The notes: generated from the sequence alone by a model not told the origin. Numbered from the stretch's first letter, positions 25,539 through 33,839 are shown. The stretch is DNA of 64,000 nt from Actinoallomurus sp050942425 (GCF_050942425.1 NZ_CP192063.1:372001-436000); one strand, 5' to 3'. Numbers and translations: made by a program.

Positions 25539-25811
25539 TCAACGGGCACGCCGCCCATGGAGGATGTCGCGCAGCTCGATCGCCGTCCGTGCGACCTCGA
25601 TCCGGTGCCGTCCCCGTACAGCCGTCCAGGTCCGCCTCCACGGATCGAACAGAAAGCCCCAGCGGGGGAACTCGGCCCGCAACCGCGCGAGCCACATCGC
25701 GGCATCCGCCTCGTACGGGCGGGTTAATGGCTGATCGACTCGCGTATCGGACAGCTCGGGTTGCGGCCGTAGCGACGGCACCGCCGTACCGGCGACCCAC
25801 GGGCCGGTCAC
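25539..25811 (-). CDS. Small basic protein, partner of XRE regulator
   Basis: A 90-residue protein. The C-terminal half, AAMWLARLRAEFPRWGFLFD with a final RTAIELRDILHGRRAR, matches a small actinobacterial family (often annotated hypothetical) that commonly lies beside XRE regulators. I choose the GTG that overlaps the preceding micro-gene stop (GTGA, 25808-25811); a longer frame to 25892 has no ribosome site. Function unknown. It points away from the XRE gene. Confidence 0.6.
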   Translation of the reverse strand: MTGPWVAGTAVPSLRPQPELSDTRVDQPLTRPYEADAAMWLARLRAEFPRWGFLFDPWRRTWTAVRGRHRIEVARTAIELRDILHGRRAR

Positions 25812-25942
25812 GGCCGACCCCTGTCGGTGCCCTCGACGTGCAGGACTCTCGCGACCAGGCCGGCGGCTCGGCCGACCTCCTCTGCGGGACACATGTACTC
25901 GGTTTCCAACGGTGCGTCGCGGGTGGGCCTTGATTCGGTCAT
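25808..25942 (-). CDS. 44-residue micro-protein
   Basis: A 44-codon frame starting at ATG with GGGAGG seven bases upstream, and ending in a TGA that overlaps the next start as GTGA. The product is acidic with two Cys/Met-rich turns (ETEYMCPAEEVGRAAGLVAR) and no domain I recognise. The tight coupling and strong ribosome site make it a real gene. It is divergent from the XRE regulator, 145 bases away. Confidence 0.6.
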   Translation of the reverse strand: MTESRPTRDAPLETEYMCPAEEVGRAAGLVARVLHVEGTDRGRP

Positions 25943-26087
25943 CGCGCTGCCTCCCAGCTTCGATTCAGGTAGCACTGCGGTGACCTTGAGTGAACACAGT
26001 GCGCCCTGGGTGGTGGCAGAGGACAATGCAGGTACAGGACGGGACACACTCCACGGTGTTCCGGGACGTCAGCAGAGGTGCTGCGAC

Positions 26088-27380
26088 ATGGACGCCGATA
26101 CCCGTCGCCAACAGGCCGACCGCATTCGTACTGAACGCAAGGCGCGCGGCTGGGACAAACCGGAAATGGCACGTCGGCTGGCACGAGCGGCCGGAGATAC
26201 GCGTGGTTCCCTGCCCGACCATGACAGCCTGCTCACGTACGTGAAGCGCTGGGAACGCGGTGCCGTCGGCGTCTCGGAGCGTTATCGCCTGCTCTACAGC
26301 CGTGCATTCAACATGGCGGAAGAGAACCTGTTCACGAGGCTGGCGACTCCCGAGCCCAGACGGTTCTCGGCCGAGACGACAGAATCGGTGATATCTGAAA
26401 CCATTGAGTTAGTCGCGTGGATCGAACAGTCGAATATCGGTGATACGGCTATCGAGCTGCTTCGTGAGAACGCTCGTCGCCTCGCACATGAGTATCCGCG
26501 ACGCTCGCCTCTTGCTGTGATGGCCGATGCCAGGCGGCTCCAACGTGGTGTCGCGACCATCCTTCGGTCTGGTCGGCAGCGAATGAACCAAACGAAAGCG
26601 CTTCTCGAACTATCTGCGGAGCTGCTTTCTCTGCTAGCGCTGCTGGCCGGTGACGTCGGACGCTATGGTCCCGCCAGGGCGTATGGGCGCACCGCCTGGT
26701 CTTGCGCCGAGGAAGCAGATTCAGACTTGGCGCGGGCCCTGGTCTTGGCGGCTCAGTCCAAGACGGCTCGCTGGGAGAACCGGTTTGCTGAGGCGGCGAG
26801 CCTCGCCGGCAGGGGAGTGGCCCTCAGCCCGAGTGGGCCGCAGAAAGTGCTCCTGGCCGTATCCGAAGCTACGGCATTGAAGTCGCTTGGAGATCTGGAA
26901 AAGGCCAGACACGCCCTCGTTACCGCGGACAAGGTCCGTGACGAGGTCGCCCTTTCCCGCCAAGAAGCCGATGCGTGGTCCTGTCCACGGGCGCGGCAAG
27001 CGACGTACGCGTTGCAGGTCCACCTCGGTGCCCGCGACCCGGGCGCGATGCTGCGCGCAGCCCAGGCCGCCGATAGCGCATGGGCAGAAGGGGATCCCTG
27101 GGTCTACGGGACCTGGGCTCAGGTCAGAATCGGTGCCGCTCTGGCCTACGTGCTGAGCGGCGACCCTGAAGGCGTCGCCGCTGAACTCGCACCCGTGTTC
27201 GAGATCAGCCCAGATTTCCGAGTAGCCACCATCAGCGGACGCATGAAAGCGGTGGAGCGGGGTCTTGCCCACCAACGTTACCGGGCTAGCGAGACGGCTA
27301 GGGGTGTTCAAGAACGTATTCGTTCTTTCTGTTCAGAATCATTCGAAGGCGAGTCGTGTCGCACCTTGGAGGTTCCTTGA
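26088..27380 (+). CDS. XRE family regulator with TPR-like C-terminal half
   Basis: A 430-residue protein. The N-terminal ~75 residues form an HTH of the type seen in many actinomycete XRE regulators (IRTERKARGWDKPEMARRLA, then LLTYVKRWERGAVGVSERYR). The rest is all-helical with TPR-like repeats (AYGRTAWSCAEEADSDLARALVLAAQSKTA, then ARHALVTADKVRDEV). ATG chosen with AGAGG nine bases upstream. Third-position GC is lower than in the neighbouring housekeeping genes. The stop is overlapped by a TTG start of the 2H phosphoesterase. Confidence 0.85.
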   Translation: MDADTRRQQADRIRTERKARGWDKPEMARRLARAAGDTRGSLPDHDSLLTYVKRWERGAVGVSERYRLLYSRAFNMAEENLFTRLATPEPRRFSAETTESVISETIELVAWIEQSNIGDTAIELLRENARRLAHEYPRRSPLAVMADARRLQRGVATILRSGRQRMNQTKALLELSAELLSLLALLAGDVGRYGPARAYGRTAWSCAEEADSDLARALVLAAQSKTARWENRFAEAASLAGRGVALSPSGPQKVLLAVSEATALKSLGDLEKARHALVTADKVRDEVALSRQEADAWSCPRARQATYALQVHLGARDPGAMLRAAQAADSAWAEGDPWVYGTWAQVRIGAALAYVLSGDPEGVAAELAPVFEISPDFRVATISGRMKAVERGLAHQRYRASETARGVQERIRSFCSESFEGESCRTLEVP

Positions 27381-28006
27381 GTCCGCTGCCTGAGAGAATG
27401 ACAGATCACTGGTGGTGGCGCCCGGGAGTGCGTCCTGGACGCCGACTCTATGTATGGCACATATTGGTCGGCGAGCGTCCGGAAGTGGGAAGGCTGGTCG
27501 AAGAATGTCAAGCGCGACTTGAGGTAATCTCCGGACTGGATCCCGTGCCGACACGATGGCTGCACATGACAACGCAGATCGTCGGATTCGCGGATGAGAT
27601 AAGCGATTCAGAGATAGAAAGTATGATCGACTCTGTTCGCGAACGAATGTGTTCAGTAGCGCCGACGACCACTATCCTCGGTCGACCGCTGTTCCATAGT
27701 GAAGCGGTTGTTCTCGGCGTGACTCCGAGAGATGGTCTGGACGCGGCGCGGGCGGGGATCAGGCAGGCGGTGGCCGTCACCGTGCGTACCAATCAACTCG
27801 CGGACGATCCTGACTGGATCCCTCACCTATCCGTCGCCTACAGCAATTCCGACGCTCCGGCGAGGCCAGTTATCGAGGCCATGCAGCCTCCCCCGGCACC
27901 GGTCGATGTACGGATCGACAGGATCGATCTGGTCAGTCAAGAACGTGTGGGCCACTGCTACGTCTGGGATCGCATCGCTACGGTCATCCTCGGGACTGGC
28001 CGGTAA
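27377..28006 (+). CDS. 2H phosphoesterase (LigT-like, 2'-5' RNA ligase family)
   Basis: A 209-residue protein with the two H-x-T/S motifs of the 2H superfamily: RWLHMTTQIVG (HMT) and IPHLSVAY (HLS). These enzymes cut or join 2'-5' or cyclic phosphodiester bonds in RNA or small nucleotides. The start TTG overlaps the XRE stop (TTGA) and has GGAGG four bases before it; GTG 27356 and ATG 27398 are in-frame alternatives. Co-transcription with the XRE regulator, whose family often carries this partner, hints at a nucleotide- or RNA-linked function. Confidence 0.85.
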   Translation: MSPLPERMTDHWWWRPGVRPGRRLYVWHILVGERPEVGRLVEECQARLEVISGLDPVPTRWLHMTTQIVGFADEISDSEIESMIDSVRERMCSVAPTTTILGRPLFHSEAVVLGVTPRDGLDAARAGIRQAVAVTVRTNQLADDPDWIPHLSVAYSNSDAPARPVIEAMQPPPAPVDVRIDRIDLVSQERVGHCYVWDRIATVILGTGR

Positions 28007-28117
28007 GCCGACCTGCCGACATTCACCCACTTAGTGCCGCATCAGGCAACGTTCGTCCTGTGTTGATTGGGGCCCTAGCAGCGTTCGGAGCGAAAGCTGG
28101 AAGCTCCGAGATGCGCT

Positions 28118-28140
28118 GGGCGGATTGCTATCGTCCGCCC
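28118..28140 (+). terminator. Hairpin behind the 2H phosphoesterase gene
   Basis: A 7-bp stem GGGCGGA (28118-28124) and TCCGCCC (28134-28140) with a 9-base loop, ~110 bases past the stop. A direct repeat of CAAGCAGGAGCGGT (28172-28185 and 28188-28201) follows. Both are modest and could be structural noise, but they separate this gene from the convergent EspC-like gene. Confidence 0.4.
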
Positions 28141-28208
28141 CTTCGTTTGCGCTGACCTCGCGACGTTTTTTCAAGCAGGAGCGGTTCCAAGCAGGAGCGG
28201 TATGGGCA

Positions 28209-28595
28209 TTATGAGTTTTCTCGTGCCCAACCATAACGAGTCTCGTAGTCATCTTTCTCGCTTGGAAGCTCGGGTCGGTGGCTGAGACCAGCCTGCTTCG
28301 CCTCATGGGTGGTCTTGACCTCGGCGTGCTCATACCGGTTGGCTGTTGTGTACAACCCCTCCCGGTTCTGAATAAGAGCATTCGTGCCGTCATTGAGCTT
28401 TAGAATCGTCTGAGCACGTGACTTCTCGTATTCTTGCCGCAATCCCAGTTCTTCGCCAATTTTTCCGAAGCAATTCTCTGGTAGCGGTGCTGTGTCGAGG
28501 ATCGATGGCGCTTCCGACCAGAGGTTCACCGCATCATTGATCTTATCGCCGCTCTTGCGAATCTGGCTCGCGCGAAATTTCAGGCTCGGCGGCAT
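28209..28595 (-). CDS. EspC/WXG100-superfamily type VII secretion cargo
   Basis: A 128-residue protein, mainly helical. A first helix (IRKSGDKINDAVNLWSEAPS), a GEELGLRQEYEKSRAQTI turn and a second helix ending in NREGLYTTANRYEHAEVK give the EspC/DUF2580-like helix-turn-helix-with-Y-x3-E layout. Expected to be exported by an ESX/type VII system, though no EccC ATPase is in the window. Base composition is clearly more AT-rich than the genome around it. Last gene of the minus-strand cluster. Confidence 0.65.
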   Translation of the reverse strand: MPPSLKFRASQIRKSGDKINDAVNLWSEAPSILDTAPLPENCFGKIGEELGLRQEYEKSRAQTILKLNDGTNALIQNREGLYTTANRYEHAEVKTTHEAKQAGLSHRPELPSEKDDYETRYGWARENS

Positions 28596-28625
28596 TGTGC
28601 TATCCCTTCGATATTTCTGTTCGTT

Positions 28626-29204
28626 CTAGCCGGGCATCTTTTTAAGAGCTTGTTCGGCCAGCTGCCTGGTCACCGGGCCTGCTTGGTCGATACGCGCCGT
28701 ATCCGACGTCATATGCGATAGCTTAGTCGTGCTCCAATAAATGAGTACGTGGAGATTTCCGCGCATGATATCGACATTTTGTCGTTCGTGATCTTGGCAG
28801 AAGGCGCCGAAGGTGGTTGTTACCTTCTCGGGGCAATTGCCGGCATTGGAGAGGCTGGGAAATGTGGCGTCTGAGTCGCGTGGACGGAGATCCGATATTG
28901 CAACTCGCATGCTGGCCGTACCCTCGCTGCCCTCACGGCTGAGCCAGGTGCATTGTTGAAAGTACGGCTGAGTCTCTTTCTTTGGTTTGACGGACGCTAG
29001 TTGTTGGAGTCTTGAGATATTTTCTGGATCGATGAGAGTACATGGATCCGGAGGATCAAAGATGGTCATTTGTGGAGGTGTGGTGGGTTTGGCGGAGGAT
29101 GCATTGGGTGAATTTGTGTGCCTTGGCGATGGCGTTTGATCTGCCGCACATCCGGCCAGCGTCATCGTAAGAATGCCAAGACCTGCAGCCACTTTGTTGT
29201 TCAT
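28626..29204 (-). CDS. Lipoprotein, DUF3558-like
   Basis: A 192-residue lipoprotein with signal AAGLGILTMTLAGC (lipobox LAGC). After a Pro/Thr/Ser linker comes DPCTLIDPENISRLQ, the start of DUF3558-type domains found in actinobacterial lipoproteins, and two Cys pairs (FQQCTW, NCPEK, FCQDHE). Location is the membrane surface. The ATG at 29204 is chosen for the signal; 29234 is in frame but overlaps the upstream gene. It lies in a WXG100 cluster, so it probably assists envelope function of the cargo. Confidence 0.7.
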   Translation of the reverse strand: MNNKVAAGLGILTMTLAGCAADQTPSPRHTNSPNASSAKPTTPPQMTIFDPPDPCTLIDPENISRLQQLASVKPKKETQPYFQQCTWLSREGSEGTASMRVAISDLRPRDSDATFPSLSNAGNCPEKVTTTFGAFCQDHERQNVDIMRGNLHVLIYWSTTKLSHMTSDTARIDQAGPVTRQLAEQALKKMPG

Positions 29205-29218
29205 GATCTGCTTTAGGC

Positions 29219-29908
29219 TTACTGGTAGGTCCAATGTTTCGGATTTTCGGTGCCGCTTGACATCTCCGCGGGAACGTTCAGTTTCGTTAGAGCATTGGCG
29301 AATTTCGCCAATCCTACCTTCTGGCTATTGATGGCTGCTCGTAGCTTTGTGTCCGCCTCATTGATCGCGGTTACGTAGTCCGTTAGTGCATTGAGGATCG
29401 TTGGCTTATCGTCCGACTTGGTCTTGGTGATGCCGATGCCTCCTAGGGCGGGCTGGATGCGGGAGGCTGCCAGTGTGGTGAGGTCCACCGCTGAATTGTA
29501 GGTGTTCGTCACTTGGACGGATAGGTCAAGGAGGGCCATTTCGGCGGCCAGGAGTGCCGTGGCGTTTCCGCTGACCACCTGAATATTCCTCGTCATCAGC
29601 TTATCGAACGCAACATAGGCGGTGCCTGCCCAGTCGGAGGCGAGCGAGTTCGACGAAGTGAAGAGTGGATTCTCGCAATCGTTTATATTCTGTGCGGCCT
29701 TGCGCCACTTTTCGGCTACGGCGATCACGCCGTTCGCGTCGCCTTTCATCGACTTGGCTGTACTAAGGGCTTTCAATCCACCCATAGCGTTTACTGCGAA
29801 GACCCCTGAGCGGACGATGCTTTCAGACTTTCCGGACCAGAGTTTTGTCGATATATGGAGGCGTCCGCCACCTATAGTAGGCGTCTTAAGTTTCGGCTTG
29901 GGAACCAT
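29219..29908 (-). CDS. WXG100-like protein with long C-terminal helices
   Basis: A 229-residue helical protein. The W-x-G turn is in SDWAGTAYVAFDKLM, preceded by a helix VAEKWRKAAQNINDCEN and followed by long helices of coiled-coil type (LLAAEMALLDLSVQVTNTYN, ALTDYVTAINEADTKLRAAI). This suits a type VII-secreted WXG100 superfamily member of the longer class. AT-rich relative to the chromosome. It is 15 bases from the lipoprotein gene. Confidence 0.7.
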   Translation of the reverse strand: MVPKPKLKTPTIGGGRLHISTKLWSGKSESIVRSGVFAVNAMGGLKALSTAKSMKGDANGVIAVAEKWRKAAQNINDCENPLFTSSNSLASDWAGTAYVAFDKLMTRNIQVVSGNATALLAAEMALLDLSVQVTNTYNSAVDLTTLAASRIQPALGGIGITKTKSDDKPTILNALTDYVTAINEADTKLRAAINSQKVGLAKFANALTKLNVPAEMSSGTENPKHWTYQ

Positions 29909-29953
29909 TTTCTACGTCCTTTCTATAAGGTAATATAGGTGGCTCTCTAGCGC

Positions 29954-30325
29954 CTATAGGTTGCTGTCTGAGGCGGTTGTCTCGCGGAATGCTTTCGCTC
30001 GAAGTTTGTCGAGTTTTGTTTCAGCGCTTGATATTGCTTCGAGAATTCTCTCGCCAAGCTTAGATGTATCCGAAACAGTGACTTTGGTGTGGTCCAGGTC
30101 GATCGTGAGCCGACCGTCGGCCGTCAAGTTGACCACCCCGAGGTCCGGAGCGATCTGGGCTTTGACCACCAGTCTGGCCAGGCCTGCGATCATCCGTTCT
30201 CGCTTTGCGAGGAGTTCCTCACTTGCGTCGACGAGGTGTTCGGTTCGGCGGGATGCCGAGATCAACTCTGCGCGAAGCTCGTCATTGCGTCGGATGGCAC
30301 GCTCGAAGTCGTCCGGCTGCGTCAT
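29954..30325 (-). CDS. YbaB/EbfC-like small protein
   Basis: A 123-residue protein: a long N-terminal helix (RRNDELRAELISASRRTEHL) then a beta segment VNLTADGRLTIDLDHTKVT and a C-terminal helix, the helix-strand-helix pattern of YbaB/EbfC-type proteins. In actinomycetes such proteins often sit next to WXG100 genes and may act as chaperones or nucleoid-like binders. It overlaps the upstream paralogue by ATGA. GC rises toward this end of the cluster. Confidence 0.65.
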   Translation of the reverse strand: MTQPDDFERAIRRNDELRAELISASRRTEHLVDASEELLAKRERMIAGLARLVVKAQIAPDLGVVNLTADGRLTIDLDHTKVTVSDTSKLGERILEAISSAETKLDKLRAKAFRETTASDSNL

Positions 30326-30897
30326 GCCGCACCGCCCTCCGTCGGGTCCTGCCGGTGGAGCGCGGCCTCCAGCTTCTCCCGCCGCGCAGCGACCTGTCGT
30401 CGAGCATCCATGATCAGTTTTGCGATGAGCTCACCGAGCTGGTCGCCCTCCGGGCCGTTGACCGCGCCGGGATCGATGTCGAGCGATATCGGGCGGCCAT
30501 CTCCTGTCACCACCAGCCGCAACCGACCGTCCGGCGACTTCTTCGCGAACCGTTCGGCCGCCAACCTTTTCTCCAACTTCGCGTACTGCGCCGCCCGTTC
30601 GGCGAGTTGGGCGACGACCTCGGCCAGCGAAGGCTCAATCGCCACATCGCTTTCGTCAGTGTCGATCGGTTCATTCGTCTCGGGGTAGCGCGGGTCGTTA
30701 CGAGACTCGTCGGTGCCTGCAGGTTGAGGCACGGTCGGTGGCCTGGCGGACGGCGGAGGCGTGTCATCCTGCCTAGGCTTGCCGGCGGCTAGGCGCTTTT
30801 GAACCTCGCCCGGCGATGTCGGCGGATCGATGAGGCGCTCGTTGAGGAACTGGTCGAGTGAACCCGGACCCTCACCCATGGTCATCCACCCCGTCAT
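30322..30897 (-). CDS. YbaB/EbfC-like protein with disordered N-terminus
   Basis: A 191-residue protein. The first ~100 residues are Pro/Ser/Asp-rich and probably unfolded; the remainder is helix (SLAEVVAQLAERAAQYAKLEKRL), strand (DGRLRLVVTGDGRPISLDID) and helix (QLGELIAKLIMDARRQ), as in the YbaB/EbfC fold. Start could be any of the in-frame ATGs at 30897, 30885 or 30879; the last has GGGGTGG about six bases before it. First gene of the type VII cargo operon. Confidence 0.65.
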   Translation of the reverse strand: MTGWMTMGEGPGSLDQFLNERLIDPPTSPGEVQKRLAAGKPRQDDTPPPSARPPTVPQPAGTDESRNDPRYPETNEPIDTDESDVAIEPSLAEVVAQLAERAAQYAKLEKRLAAERFAKKSPDGRLRLVVTGDGRPISLDIDPGAVNGPEGDQLGELIAKLIMDARRQVAARREKLEAALHRQDPTEGGAA

Positions 30898-31204
30898 GTC
30901 AGTTGACCCTGCGTAACCCCGACGTAGCCGTAGGCGTACGGCCATATTGCTTGATCTGTCATTGGCAGGCAACCGAAAGAATCGCATGTAGGTCGTACAG
31001 TCCATATGGTCACGTCCCGCCCTACCTGCCGTCTCCTTGGACACGCCGTGTCCGGCACCGTCGCTTGGTCCGGATGGATGCGATGTGGCATGGCGTCGGC
31101 CTACCGGGCTACGGGGGATCACCGGGCCGATAGGGTGGTGCGCCGCAGCGCACGGGTGTTTACTCGTAGTTGGGTTTCGCAGATCGGCCTGGGTCGGAGG
31201 CACG
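30898..31204. other. Intergenic region of 307 bases
   Basis: No gene, hairpin or repeat that I can support. It must contain the promoter of the minus-strand YbaB/WXG100 operon and the promoter of the plus-strand DUF6458 gene, but I see no -35/-10 pair clear enough to place. Confidence 0.5.
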
Positions 31205-31435
31205 GTGGGGTTCGGCGTCAGCATCTTCCTGATCACCATCGGTGCGATCTTTAAGTGGGCCATCAAGGCGCACATCAGCGGCATCGACCTGCCTGCTCTG
31301 GGTGTCATCTTCATGGCGGTGGGCGGCGCGTCGTTCCTCCTGCAGATCGTCCTGATGAACCGCCAGCCCAAGAACCCGGAGACCGACGTCTTCACCGAAG
31401 GGCGCGGCAACGGCAACATGACGCACCCGGAGTGA
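31205..31435 (+). CDS. Small DUF6458-like membrane protein
   Basis: A 76-residue protein with two transmembrane helices (GFGVSIFLITIGAIFKWAI and DLPALGVIFMAVGGASFLLQI) and a short polar tail. This is the layout of the abundant actinobacterial small membrane family DUF6458. Start at GTG 31205 with GGAGG four bases ahead; longer in-frame starts would add a tail with no similarity. Function unknown. Confidence 0.7.
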   Translation: MGFGVSIFLITIGAIFKWAIKAHISGIDLPALGVIFMAVGGASFLLQIVLMNRQPKNPETDVFTEGRGNGNMTHPE

Positions 31436-31590
31436 CCTCGCGCGCCGCACGTACGCGGCGGTGAACTCGCGCGAGCCGTACCGGCAACGGGAGTCACCGT
31501 CCCGCGGTGTAGACGACCGGCCAGATCAGCCCGCGTACCAAGGTCGTACTGCCGGAGTACCTCACGCCGTACGACTTCGCCTAACCTCCG

Positions 31591-33000
31591 CTACGGCCTG
31601 GATCCGGGAACGCTGAGCGCGGCCGTTTCGAAGAGCAGCTCTTCCTGGCCGGCCCGGCTGATGAGCTGCAGCCCGGTGGGCAGCCCGTCGACCGTCCCGG
31701 CCGGGATGGTGAGCGCGGGCAGGCCCAGCAGGTTCCATGGGCTGGTCAGGGCGAGCAGGGCATCGCGTACGCGCACCTCCTCGCCGTCCAGCAGAGTCTC
31801 CCGCTCGTCGATGAGCGGTGCGGTGAGCGGCACGGTCGGCAGCGCGAGGACGTCATGGCGTTCGAACAGCGCGTCGACGGCGTCGGCGAGCCGCGGGCGT
31901 GCCCGCATCGCCCGGACGTACTTCCAGGCGGGCACGGCGGCGGCTGCCCGGAGGCGTTCGAGGACTTCCGGGTCGAACAGGTCGGGTCGCTCGGCCAGGC
32001 GGTCGGCGTGCACGGCCGCGGCCTCGCCGCTCTGGATGGCGACGAACGCCTCACGAAGCTCTTCGGCGACCCCCGCGGGGATGCGGAGCTCATCCAGGCC
32101 CGCTGAGGATTCCAGCGTCGTACGCGCCGAGGCCAGGACGCGGGCGTCGGCGGGGAACACAGGGCGGGTGTCGAGCCAGCCGACGCGGGGTGGCCGGCCC
32201 GCCAGTGGCGTGTGGCCCGCTGACGGCGTGTGGCCCGCTGACGGCGTACGGCCCGCCGATGGTGTCCGGTCCGGGAGGAGCGCCCGGTAGGCGATCCGGC
32301 AGTCGTGTGCGCTCGCGGCGAGCAGACCGACGTGGTCCAGCGTCGTGGACAGCGGGAAGACGCCGTCGGTTGGGATCACGCCGTACGCGGGTTTGAATCC
32401 CGCGATCCCGCACAGGGCCGCCGGGATCCGTACGGAGCCACCGGTGTCCGTGCCGACGGCGAGCGGGACCATCCCCGCTGCCACGGCGGCGGCGCTTCCG
32501 GCGCTGGAGCCGCCGGTCATCCGCGCGGGATCGCGCGGGTTGCGGGAGGGGCCGTTGGCCGAGCGGTCCCCGGTGGGGCCGTAGGCGAATTCGTGCGTGG
32601 TGGTCTGGCCGACCACGATCGCGCCCGCCTCCCGGAAGAGCCGGACACAGGCCGCGTCGGTGGTGGCCACGTGGCCGGCATAGTGTCGTGAACCCATGCT
32701 CACGGGCCGGCCCGCGACCATGATGACGTCCTTGACCGCGACCGGTATCCCGTGCAGCGGACCCCGGTCGACGCCGTCGGCGAGTTCATGGTCCGCCCGC
32801 CAGGCCGCCGCCAGTGCCTCGTCGGCGGCCACGGTCACGAAGGCGTTGACGGTTCGATCGAGGCGGGTGATCGCGTTCAGCGCGTGCTGTACGAGGCCGA
32901 CCGCCGTGCTCCGCTGCCGCCGTAGATCCGAGGCGAGGTCACTGAGCGACCGGCCGGCGAAGTGGCCCGAGGTCGCGGGGGGCGTAGCGGAGGAGGACAT
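31591..33000 (-). CDS. Amidase-signature hydrolase
   Basis: A 469-residue amidase. The Ser-cisSer-Lys triad is visible: Lys90 in GIPVAVKDVI, cis-Ser166 in GGSSAGSAAAV and nucleophile Ser189 in GTDTGGSVRIPA. The family includes acylamide, indoleacetamide and aryl-amide hydrolases; substrate not predictable. A 24-residue insertion (246-269) of four TPSAGH/R-like hexads interrupts the loop after LLPDR. It is followed by a gap and the sigma pseudogene on the same strand. No sign of a signal peptide. Confidence 0.92.
   Translation of the reverse strand: MSSSATPPATSGHFAGRSLSDLASDLRRQRSTAVGLVQHALNAITRLDRTVNAFVTVAADEALAAAWRADHELADGVDRGPLHGIPVAVKDVIMVAGRPVSMGSRHYAGHVATTDAACVRLFREAGAIVVGQTTTHEFAYGPTGDRSANGPSRNPRDPARMTGGSSAGSAAAVAAGMVPLAVGTDTGGSVRIPAALCGIAGFKPAYGVIPTDGVFPLSTTLDHVGLLAASAHDCRIAYRALLPDRTPSAGRTPSAGHTPSAGHTPLAGRPPRVGWLDTRPVFPADARVLASARTTLESSAGLDELRIPAGVAEELREAFVAIQSGEAAAVHADRLAERPDLFDPEVLERLRAAAAVPAWKYVRAMRARPRLADAVDALFERHDVLALPTVPLTAPLIDERETLLDGEEVRVRDALLALTSPWNLLGLPALTIPAGTVDGLPTGLQLISRAGQEELLFETAALSVPGSRP
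32194..32265 (-). repeat. Four 18-bp tandem repeats in the amidase gene
   Basis: Codons 246-269 of the amidase are four 18-bp units (TPSAGR, TPSAGH, TPSAGH, TPLAGR). The two central units are identical except at one base. In frame, so the gene stays open; like the larger minisatellite in the SDR gene it appears to be a local expansion. Confidence 0.75.
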
Positions 33001-33057
33001 GGAGACTTCCTCTCAGTGCGGCCGATGACCGCAGTGCGGGCTGTGGTTCAGAGAAGA

Positions 33058-33624
33058 TCACCGGGCGCTGAGCAGACCGGAGCCGGCTTCCACGGTAGGC
33101 GGCAGGCGGAAGACGGCGAACACGTCGGGGTCCTGGAACACCGTCGTCCGGGCGATCCCCGCGTCGGCGACCGTGAACACCTGAAGCGTGTGCAGGTGGT
33201 GGACGCCGTCGTCGCCCGGGATGTACGCGGCGACGGCGGGCTGACCGTTGGCGCCGACCGGGAACATCCGCCAGCCGATGCCTCGGAGCCGGAAACAGCG
33301 CGCGATGAAGCCGATGTAGTCGTCCTTGCCCACGTACCAGTTCAGGAACGGCGGCATCTCCAGGATGGCGTCCTCGGTCAGCAGCCGTTCGAGCGCCGCC
33401 AGGTCGGCGTTCTCGAGCGCCGCGACGTAGCGGTCGACCAGCGCGCGGTGCCGGCGGTCGGTCGGCTCGCTGATCTCGTCCTCGCCCACGGCGGCGACGA
33501 ACGCCAGCCGGAGGCTTACCTGTCGGATTAGCGATCCGTAGCGATCCTGTGGCAGACTGTCACGCACACGCCCGGTGCCCAGGCGACGCCGGGCACCCTC
33601 CTCGGTGAGGTCACCAGACCTCAC
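33058..33624 (-). pseudogene. C-terminal SnoaL half of a decayed ECF sigma factor
   Basis: The reading frame of 188 codons has a short non-homologous start, then SLRLAFVAAVGEDEISEPTD directly followed by DRRHRALVDRYVAALENADL and a full SnoaL-like domain (ILEMPPFLNWYVG, HLHTLQVFTV). In intact SigG/TIGR02960-type sigma factors, about 60-70 residues forming region 4 lie between LAFVAA and the EDE-SEPTD linker; here they are missing. Together with the interrupted N-terminal piece at 33829 this is one broken gene. It could still yield a free SnoaL protein, but the upstream start is poor. Confidence 0.75.
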
Positions 33625-33694
33625 CGATCAGCGTCCGGAGGGACGTGCCACGAGGGCTGTCGGCTTCCGCCGTTCAGCACCAGGGCACGAAGGC

Positions 33695-33740
33695 GATTGG
33701 CTTACATCCCTGAGCGACACCGGGGATCGCTAAGCCAATC
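33695..33740. repeat. Inverted repeat in the decayed region
   Basis: Arms GATTGGCTTA (33695-33704) and TAAGCCAATC (33731-33740) with an inner ATCCC/GGGAT pair make a cruciform-like element in the sequence between the two sigma fragments. Its AT-richer composition differs from the flanks. It might be part of a small inserted element or simple decay. Confidence 0.5.
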
Positions 33741-33796
33741 AGAGACGCTGCCCCGGGTGACGAGGGTTCGGGCCGGTCCGAAGCATCGCGTCCGGA

Positions 33797-33839
33797 AGCG
33801 GCTGTAGCCAGGACACCTCGTGTCCTGGCTACAGCCGCT
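33797..33839. repeat. Perfect 20-bp inverted repeat creating the sigma stop codon
   Basis: Arms 33797-33816 (AGCGGCTGTAGCCAGGACAC) and 33820-33839 pair perfectly over 20 bp with a CTC loop. On the minus strand one arm contains the TAG that ends the N-terminal sigma fragment; the other arm still encodes V-S-W-L-Q-P-L, the expected family sequence after the stop. This suggests correction of an imperfect to a perfect palindrome. It could also work as a terminator for the short transcript. Confidence 0.75.

Noticed and set aside
28172..28201. CRISPR-like direct repeat
   Set aside because: Only two 14-base copies without spacer-length separation.
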